Below are positions 56,301 through 64,000 of a stretch of DNA of 64,000 bases, piece after piece (within the stretch, counting starts at the first letter, position 1; each line of letters opens with the position of its first letter). The DNA is taken from NCBI GenBank assembly GCA_038363925.1, contig JAQQWL010000004.1:868001-932000 (forward strand). The letters run 5' to 3'. The notes below the pieces were generated by a model that worked only from the letters and a program-made list of their open reading frames with translations, was not told where the DNA came from and did not search any database. Origin of the DNA: Apiospora phragmitis (lineage: Eukaryota > Ascomycota > Sordariomycetes > Amphisphaeriales > Apiosporaceae). Made by a program: the position numbers and the translations under genes.

Positions 56301-58544
56301 ATGGATTCTCCAGCGAGTATTAACTCTACCTAAGGGGAACTCATTGGCTACCTGTGCTTTGGCGATACGGCCAGCGTGCCACCAATGTTCGAGGGTACCT
56401 CCGATGAGCCTGATCTCCACGAATGGTTTGCGGTGTTCGATGGATTCAAGGAACCCCTCCAGGGAGAAAACGAATTCTACCTGGATCCATTGTCTGAAAT
56501 CAACCCTGAAACAGATGACATAACCTTGTTTACTGATGCAGGGGACCCTAATCAGATGCCAAACGAAGAAGCTGATACGATCGTTGGCTTCTGTCGCTTC
56601 GTCAACTCGACTGAATCATTCGAAAGAACGGCACAGGAGAGACTTGTTGCTATCGTACACGACTTTGACTCGACCGGAAGATCCAGGGAACCGCGCTCTC
56701 CATTGACAGCTCCACAACTGCACGATGTCCTCTCGAAGCCTGTAAGACCAGAGACCATGTTCACCTGCTTCAAAATTTGGGTTTTCTAATTACGGTAACT
56801 AATGTGGCGTAATATTATATAGCGGTTTAAAATCGAAACCCATGCCATGAGCACTGCGATCCATTTTAATACCTCAAAGCGCAAACGGCAGCTCGCCCTG
56901 AATGGGCTCGCGAGAGACGGCAGCAAAGCCTCCACAGAGGACATCCCAGACGCTGAAAGACGATTGGTGTAAGTTCCTCAAGGAAGAAGTAGAAGAATCA
57001 GGAAGCCAGCTCCTAACACGTTTGCAGTTTCATTATTAATCTAGACGCATGGGCAGTTTGGGCCCTTGCTGCGACCGTGTCGCCTATCCAAGCCATGCCA
57101 CTTCGATCATTCATATCTGACCATATCACATTCAAGGCGTCACTTGATATGGATATACCTGTGAGACAAACATAGGCCGCACAGTATCATGGTTAACACA
57201 GCACGCCCGCTAACATCTTGTCCAGGCAGATGGGCCACTCACTTTTGCAATGTCGTTCCATTTACCTATTTACGCACTCAGAGATGCTTCCAAGGGCGCG
57301 AGGTTTTCTGACAAAAGAGGACTAAGGAGGTTTGAGGATATCGGATTCCTGAGAGGCTCCTCCCAAACTGGCATAGGTTCTTCCTTGCCATGTGAGCGCA
57401 TATATCAGGCAAAGCTATCTTGTCTTGTCACAGGCCACGACACTCGCGTCTGGTCTGCGTACATCTTCCTCGACAACTACAACGACTACGAGGAGAGTGA
57501 AATTGAAGAAGACTACGATCCAGAAAAGGAAGCGCTGGACAAGGCATGCGTTACGTCAGACCCATTCAGAGGAAAGTCCCTTGCCTCGTCGCAAATCACC
57601 CCGCGAGAATCGTTCCTGAGGGTACTCGAGGCGCTCAGTACCCAAGCTAGGAAGGAATGGTGTAACACGGTAACCCAAATTTTGTCAATGATTTACAATA
57701 CAGTAGGTGGCTCTGTATCCCAAGGCCGACTTAAGATGGCTAACCATGTGCCCCAGAGATCTTTCTACGTAAAGGGCCTCTATGACCATGGGAAGGAGGG
57801 ACGTGTCAGACGACAGAATTATGCCCGCTGGATCAGTCTCGCCACACAACTGCTCGCGACGTTGAGGCGGAGCCTTGATGATTGTACCAGCGCTTGGGCA
57901 TCCTTCTCCGCCCCTGGAGGTGACCTCGGTTATTTCCACAAGCCAGGGCAGCACTGGGACATGAAAGAAAGAAACAAGCGTCGACTGAACGCCATTGAGA
58001 AAAACTTCAAGCTTATGTCTACTATGCTACGAAAGCTGAATATAGCCATTGGTGAGCTGATGGATACCACGAATGAGGTAAGGGACACATCGACAATACC
58101 ATGCTCGCGAAGAATTCGGCTTTGATATTTTATCATTGGGCAAACGTCGGCTAACTTTGCAAAAAGCTCGCTCACCATCTCCCATTCGAAAGCAACCAGA
58201 TGGCGATTCTTCAGTCAGAAACGGCAAAAGATGTCAAGATCCTGACCTGGGTGACATTCGTATGTGTCTCGCTTTCCACCGATGGCTTACATGCTAACAG
58301 CTCCAAGCACTCGCTTCCATTTACTCTTGTAGCAGCGTTCATGAGTGCAAGAGTGGAACTCCTGCCTTGGCCGGAAAAACTCGCAACGCCTATCGTGGGT
58401 TTCTTGGTAATCGAAGCTGTCATATGGATCGTGTTGGACATGTTTGCAAGTGGACGCTATATGGCCATGGTAAAACACGCCGTCATAGCCTTGTATGACC
58501 GTGGCAGTCATCCTACACCCCCAAAGGCGACGGCGGGGCGGTAA
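56301..58544 (+). pseudogene. CorA-like fungal membrane protein with an early stop
   Basis: Five exons: 56301-56741, 56823-56968, 57028-57160, 57226-58077 and 58167-58544, total 650 codons. The presumed start is the ATG at 56301 (MDSPASINST); an in-frame TAA at 56331-56333 follows (CAA to TAA would explain it), then GELIGYLCFGDTASV runs on in frame. The next ATG is at 56385. Body: INLDAWAVWALAAT and MSFHLPIYALR typical of a fungal CorA-like group, an acidic loop, a helical region with coiled-coil character (RRLNAIEKNFKLMSTMLRKL) and a C-terminus with TAKDVKILTWVTF and a helix IVGFLVIEAVIWIVLD. CorA proteins transport magnesium, but the GMN motif is not seen here, so transport is unproven. A possible 41-nt intron at 58260-58300 was not used because reading through keeps frame. 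Confidence 0.55.
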
Positions 58545-61500
58545 TGCAGGCATAGGCTTATAATTTGTTGATCTGGGCGGGTTCAATTCTCTACCATTCA
58601 GAATAGTGTTCCCGTCACGGGGCAGTGAGAAGTTGGAAGTGTCCTTCGCAGTTATACTAAGTTTCGATAGTTGGTACGCCTACGGCGCCTGTAGCGATTT
58701 TGATCTTGAAGGTCTCACGAGAACCCTCCAACTGTCTATATCCTAGAAGACTGACGGACTTCGTACCATAACCTTTTGCGTCGGGCAATAAACGCATCGA
58801 GTATGCCCACAATTGGTGCAATCTTCGGTCGTCAGCTTATACCCCCCACAACCGCAATCATGGCATTGCCATCGCCAAGTATAGCGGGCTCGGCGCGGAG
58901 GCTACATCAAACTTGTCAGTCTTTGTGGATCTCATGATAGTACACCACCCACTATATGTTTGTCTTCTTTCAGTACCGAGGCCGTCGCGTCTTCAGGGGC
59001 AAGGCTCCTAGTGTCTTTGCCGAGGGATGGTGCGCCGGGGTAGTCTTCGAAGCTGGAGAAGCGACGAACGGTCTCCTTAAATCCTTGTACTTCATTGTCT
59101 ATCCTGATATTGTTTGCTGATACCGGTCGCGAATTGAATCCTGGCGCGTTATCGCTGGTCTTCGAGTGGGTCCTTGAGGGACTGGGGTTATCTAAAAAAT
59201 TGCTTGGTCCCGGCTCCAGGTATATCATCAAACGGTAGAGGTCAATGTCGTGAAACTTGGTATGGGTTGAGGTGAGCTGCTGAAGTCAAATTTCTGATGG
59301 TTTTCCAGGAGACCTGAGTAGCTAGATTGTCTGATAGATTGGCATCTCAGACTATTAAATAGCTTCAGCTATCTTCATCCCTACCACCCTGGTTTTTACC
59401 TACTCTTGTGGCCCGTTCCCCAAACAAGACAATCAAAATGAGAAGCTGTGTGCTGTCAAAACATTGTCGTAAGCCTAATGTGCATGTTAGTAACGGAATC
59501 ATACATCATCTATCTCACATGTGCAGGCGTATGCAGCGTGGTAGTATCACCGAAACGGTTCCCTCTGTAATCACCCATTGCGAGCAAACAGATCTCGAAA
59601 AGCTGTACGGGCCACCTAGGATAGTTAGGGGCTAAGGACAGATTTGACATAGTAGGATGTAGTGGGATGTAGAAGGACATAGGACGTCTTGATAGTTGTG
59701 TACGTGTTGCATGCTCTTTCTTCTAGCTGTTTCAGTTAGCGAGCCAACGAAGGTGGATACATAGCCCTTGACTGATATACAAGTATAATTGTGTATCTAG
59801 TTGCCTTGAGTATGGTGACTAGTCTACCGCCCATGTAGCCTGTATGCTAAGAAATGTCGTCTAGTCTCTAAGAGCTAGGCCATACCTGCCTTCTTAGGCC
59901 CTAACGCCAACACTATATCCATTGCATCGTAGCCATAGGGAGACCTAATAGTATCGAAGTCTAGATATATCTAAAGATCTTCGTAGGGACCAGTCCTCTT
60001 GAGGACATTTGGGTTGGATTCTAGAAAGATTCTCCAGGCCTAACGGCGACCAGGTTTATACTGTTAAAATAAGTCGCTTGGCATGGCCATCGTAGACCGT
60101 ATTATTAGCCGTGGATAACGCTGCGTAGAGGTTAACTGAAGACACACCATGCGGCCTCCTGCCAGCAGTCTCGTTGCCTCCGCACAAAGCAATGAGTGGT
60201 GCTCGCCCCTATCACATCCACGATAAGATGATCGCAGAAAATTTTGCCAGGATGTGGTTCATCTATGCGAGGAGCCACGCATGTACCACGCGGCGTGGCG
60301 GGTTATGATTACTGGTCCTGGTTATTTAAACCGCAAGCATTAACCCGAGTTTCCTGGTCAATAGCAAACAAAGCTGTGATTACGAATTCGACTCGCTATT
60401 CAGCTCAAGCGCCTTCGTGCCATGTACCAGCAGGCTATAGTTATTGACAGGGGTAATTATTCGCCCAGGACTGAGAGCTGGCATGGTCGCCGATGGAGAC
60501 TGCTCGATTTAGTCAGATAGAGCGAGTACGTGATCGCATCTGTTTTATATTTGAAAGTAGACTTGTTGAATCCCCATGGTACCTTCATTGCGTAGAATGG
60601 TAAGCTGGTTGAAACTGCTATTTGGCCGCAAAGCTCAGCTTAAGAGATGGGAAAGGGGGCTGCATGCAGGGGGAGAAAAAAGTAAAAGGAAAAGCAAGGA
60701 TAAAAAAGAAGAGACACAAGACTTCGCTGCGACTGCTCACCAAATGTATCTATCTAACATTGTCCGGTCCCAGCCCCAACCCCGACCACCACCTCAAGAG
60801 ATGCAGAGTATCCGCCTCCGTAGGCTTGCTATATATGTATATCACCACAAACTCTTCATCCTACTCTTCCCTGGCCTGGGTATCGTGTCCCAGCCTGTTG
60901 AGATTTAAAACCCCACGTGGGAATCTTATTATCCTGCATCAGTGCCACTACATCATCATACGCGACCTGCCACACTGGCCTCGTCCAGAGAGGATAGGTG
61001 GTTGAGCCGTAGGCTCAGCGACTCTTTCGGCGATGCGCCGCCATTCATGGTCTTGCTGTCCTACCCCAGCTGTGCACGCAGGAGCCGTCACTGAAGACGA
61101 AGGCGCCGAGAACATCCGTTGTGGCCTTGTTAACTACCTCCCACTTCTTGGTCCTACCGAACGGCGCACGTGATCGACTTCTCTAAGCACGCTACACGTC
61201 CGCCGCCGTGCAGCGTAATAGCCTTCTTCGCCAATGGCCGGCGCGATCCGGACATCTTCGTCTTGCTCGTCGGCGGCTCGTGTCCGTTTCCTCGGCCCCT
61301 CACACTACTATTAGCGGCGGGTCCTTCCGTGGCAACCCAAACGACGTGGACAGCGATAGTGCCGCCGCCCCACCTGGTCTTTTTCATGTCCTCCTCGTAT
61401 CGGTTTGGATCGCCATACATATCAAGTGGTTCTTGTCGGCCGTGTTATGCATGTTTTCGGTCCGTATACGGGGATGCTCGAGTTCTGCTCGTTGACCGTT

Positions 61501-64000
61501 ATGCCGTCCGCCTATCACCTAATTGCGCTGCTGCGGGGCGACTCTTGTCCGTAGTGGTGTTAAGGGGTTTAGCGTTGTGGCGGTATCGTAACCTCACTCA
61601 TGTCGCGACGACATTGCCCGGTAGGACCAATGAGAGTATAGGAGTTCCCGATCTGGGTGTGAAATTGGGAGATTCTCCAGGAATAGAAGTTGTCCAAAGT
61701 AAGCGCGTGCTATGCTGCCAGATTTACTCAAGCAATGCGGCTGAATGTGTTTCTTTTGTTCGCACTTGGGGTATCACCACCGAGGGGCGAGCACTGGATG
61801 CAAGGGTTCTGCAGGTACTTAGCGAGGCAGATGGAGTGACCCATTGGGCGGGATGTACCGCCCGCCGTGGTGCGGGGGGTAGTCAGGATTGAATTCATCA
61901 AATTCCTTTTCGGTTTTTGAAACTACAGACCTAGGTTACACGGTCGTTGGCATCTGTAGTTTGCCGCAAAAGAGTGGCACGCAATCACCGTGGCCTACTT
62001 CCACCGAGGCGCTTGGAACGCAATATCTTAGACACTTGACACCGATGTCCAGTCATCAAGTGTAGCAAAGCGGTGACGATCATGTATTGCACGATGCTAA
62101 CTATCGATATGAGCCTAGGCCAGGTCCCAAAAGCATTGCAAATGTAACTCCTCGATTGAAGCAAGATTATCATTATCATTTCTCCGGAGGCCATCGAGGT
62201 TTATTTGTCAAGCATCGTGTGGTCAATTAATAAGTTTTCCGCCCTCGATTTATAACTCGCACTTTTGAGAGCAGGTTCATGCTCATGCTATCAGACAATG
62301 CTTATCAGACACCGCTATCGTAGTAAGTCAGATAGTGCAATGTGGGAAAAAACGGAAGACGTGCGAACTGAATAGGGGCCAATCTGGAAGTTCGACGTCG
62401 GAGTCCGAGCTGCGTGTTCAATATGTTCGCTGATGTGCAGGCAGAGGCAATACTTCCGATTAGGACAAATCGGAGTTCACTACTCAAGAAATCCTCTTCA
62501 GAGGATATGGAAGCAGTGCCAATAGTCTTACAAGTGAACCAGTCCTTGCCTATCGACATCTGCAATGCAGACGCGAGGGCTAGATCGTAAATCAAGCAAT
62601 TGACAAGGGCACCAGTACGCCATTCGCATGGGCGTGAATCACCCGGAGCACCCGTAGGACATTGCAGTACCTTAAGTAGTTTGCGTACTTTCGTTCCGAC
62701 TGATCTAAGACCAAACGCACTGGACGTATCGATAAGCGACAGCGACTCTGCCTGCATTCGCAACCGGATATTTGGCTCCGGCAATATGGGGCGGATACCT
62801 TCTCGCGGAGGGTGTTCCCGCACCAATCATCGTAGGGACAGGGACTGGACGTTGCAATTGGAGGAATTCCAAAGAATCGCATCCCAAATTCCCCAACATA
62901 GCTCGTCGTCGTCGCTCATTCTCCTCGTCATCGAACCTTTGGATCAAGGGTACACATCCGTTGCAGTACTGCTGTCAGCAACATATACCTACTCCACGCC
63001 ACGAGATCTTAGCTAGATCTTCGCGGTAGTACTGTTTAGCGCCAATAGAAGGATCTTCGCGTGGGAACAGTGAGGGGGGTTCTTGCTATCAAATCAATTT
63101 AGGTGGAGCAACGTAAGACAAAAATACCGTGCCCAATAACGGTCCTGAACCTACTGCGCACTGCGTGCAATCGGACGTTGGTGCGGGGCAAAGATTCTGC
63201 TCAGCGACCAACCAGCCTTCCCATGGAGTGCGAATAGAGGGCGTATGGAAATGGATTTTGCAAGTGCGGTGTCCTATAGTTGGCCAGACCACACACCAAA
63301 CTGATGTGGACGGTCACTCGGTATGGAATAGTCAAATACTCGTTGGAGGTAGCTCCCGACAACCTGTCAGCTTGCCAATCCACACCAAGCAAACCGAAAT
63401 TCGTATCGTGTGATTCGACGGGCAGCCAGAGGTAACAGCGGCCTGTCGATCGTAACCACTCAAGCGGGATGGTGCGGGCCGAACTCAGGGTCTCAATGCG
63501 CCCTCTCTAACCGCCCCTGCAGTATCGGAGAATGGAAAAGCGCATCCAATAGACCGGTGTTTCCCATCTGAATTCCGATTTCAACATATCGTGCTCTGAC
63601 AGCTGCAGGGGCGGGAGTGGCGAATTCTCGTGGTGGGTAAAGAGTACTGACCATTGAAGATGGGACAAAATGGGAATTCATGGGAAATGATCACCCTGCA
63701 GGCAGCCCGTCTTGCCACATGGGGATTGTTAGGGGATCTGGGACCCTGGCAGCCTGGTCTTTGCCGAGGGATGCAGCTGAAGCACAGCTGGCAGCGCTGG
63801 GAGGCTGCCTGGCAGCTGCGTAGGACTCTCGATCTCCGGAGTAGACGGTGGTCGTGAGGATCGAAAGTCAAAAGGGAAGCGGACTTAAAATACCACTCTG
63901 CCTGTACCCTCCGCAACTAGCGCCTGTGGCGTCCGCTCCCGCATGTTTAACATCTTCCCAAGGCAAATCGCCCCGAACCCATCTGTGTTTCCCTCTGCTC
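58545..64000. other. Gene-poor stretch, about 5.5 kb
   Basis: No gene I can support except the coding relic at 59860-60075. The longest open frames (61170-61892 plus, which begins with GTG; 62305-62826 minus) show no domain, signal peptide, membrane helix set or splice partners. It may be decayed sequence or lineage-specific DNA. No tRNA or other RNA gene recognised. Confidence 0.4.
59860..60075 (-). pseudogene. Decayed coding relic, family uncertain
   Basis: One minus-strand frame reads WRIFLESNPNVLKRTGPYED, then L, a TAG, and IYLDFDTIRSPYGYDAMDIV with LALGPKK following, a clearly protein-like stretch interrupted by TAG where Trp fits, and ended by another TAG. The region is TpA-rich. The DFDTI...PYGYDAMDIVL part recalls DUF402-type proteins, but I am not sure. 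It is likely a RIP-touched gene or transposon fragment. Confidence 0.3.

Noticed and set aside
58260..58300. Possible 41-nt intron (GTATGT...GCTAACAG) in the CorA-like gene
   Set aside because: Splicing it would break the frame and lose the C-terminal helix; reading through keeps both.
61170..61892. Open frame of about 240 codons on the plus strand
   Set aside because: It begins with GTG, not ATG, and shows no domain, helix pattern or splice context; composition looks like translated non-coding DNA.
62305..62826. Open frame of about 173 codons on the minus strand
   Set aside because: No recognisable motif and no matching exons around it.

Overview
This is nuclear DNA from a filamentous ascomycete (Pezizomycotina). 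The support is short spliceosomal introns (about 45-120 nt, GTRNGT...CTRAY...YAG), fungus-specific families (rhodopsin-domain Pth11-like membrane proteins, BtgE-type GH17 glucanase, LCB1, YMC-type carrier) and an AT-rich block at 1-3900 almost devoid of CpA/TpG, the signature of repeat-induced point mutation (RIP). I cannot place it below subphylum with confidence.

Layout. 1-3900: RIP-decayed repeat. 4.4-18.1 kb: accessory genes (small Ser-rich protein, two rhodopsin-domain proteins, a broken SDR, an LCM/TcmP-type O-methyltransferase, a new 90-aa ten-cysteine secreted protein, a modular secreted phospholipase-A2-like protein). 19.3-33.9 kb: a compact run of enzyme genes that looks like an undescribed biosynthetic cluster: membrane-anchored haem-oxygenase-like diiron oxidase (HDO), FMN-binding split-barrel protein, aspartyl-tRNA-synthetase-like protein with a rebuilt amino-acid pocket, IPNS-like Fe(II) dioxygenase lacking the usual Arg-x-Ser, EgtD/EasF-type methyltransferase and DHA2-type MFS exporter. 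It is followed by a UbiA-type prenyltransferase/cyclase gene killed by three stop codons (34.5-35.5 kb). 37.2-47.1 kb is mostly housekeeping: CTP synthase, F-box protein, LCB1 serine palmitoyltransferase subunit, BtgE-like glucanase. 47.5-53.1 kb: secreted GPI-type protein, GMC oxidoreductase, a gene fragment, YMC-type mitochondrial carrier. 53-64 kb is gene-poor apart from one CorA-like membrane protein.

How the cluster might work (inference): the aaRS-like protein activates an amino acid or builds an amide/ester, the HDO and Fe(II) enzyme oxidise, the EgtD-like enzyme N-methylates, the FMN protein does a redox step and the MFS protein exports. No NRPS, PKS or pathway regulator is visible.

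Caution: most multi-exon genes here carry one single-base frame break, often in a short homopolymer, and so does the normally essential LCB1 gene (twice). Assembly indels are the simplest explanation. In-frame stops (several TGG>TAG-like) are a separate, RIP-like pattern. Exon coordinates are read by eye from splice signals and frame arithmetic.
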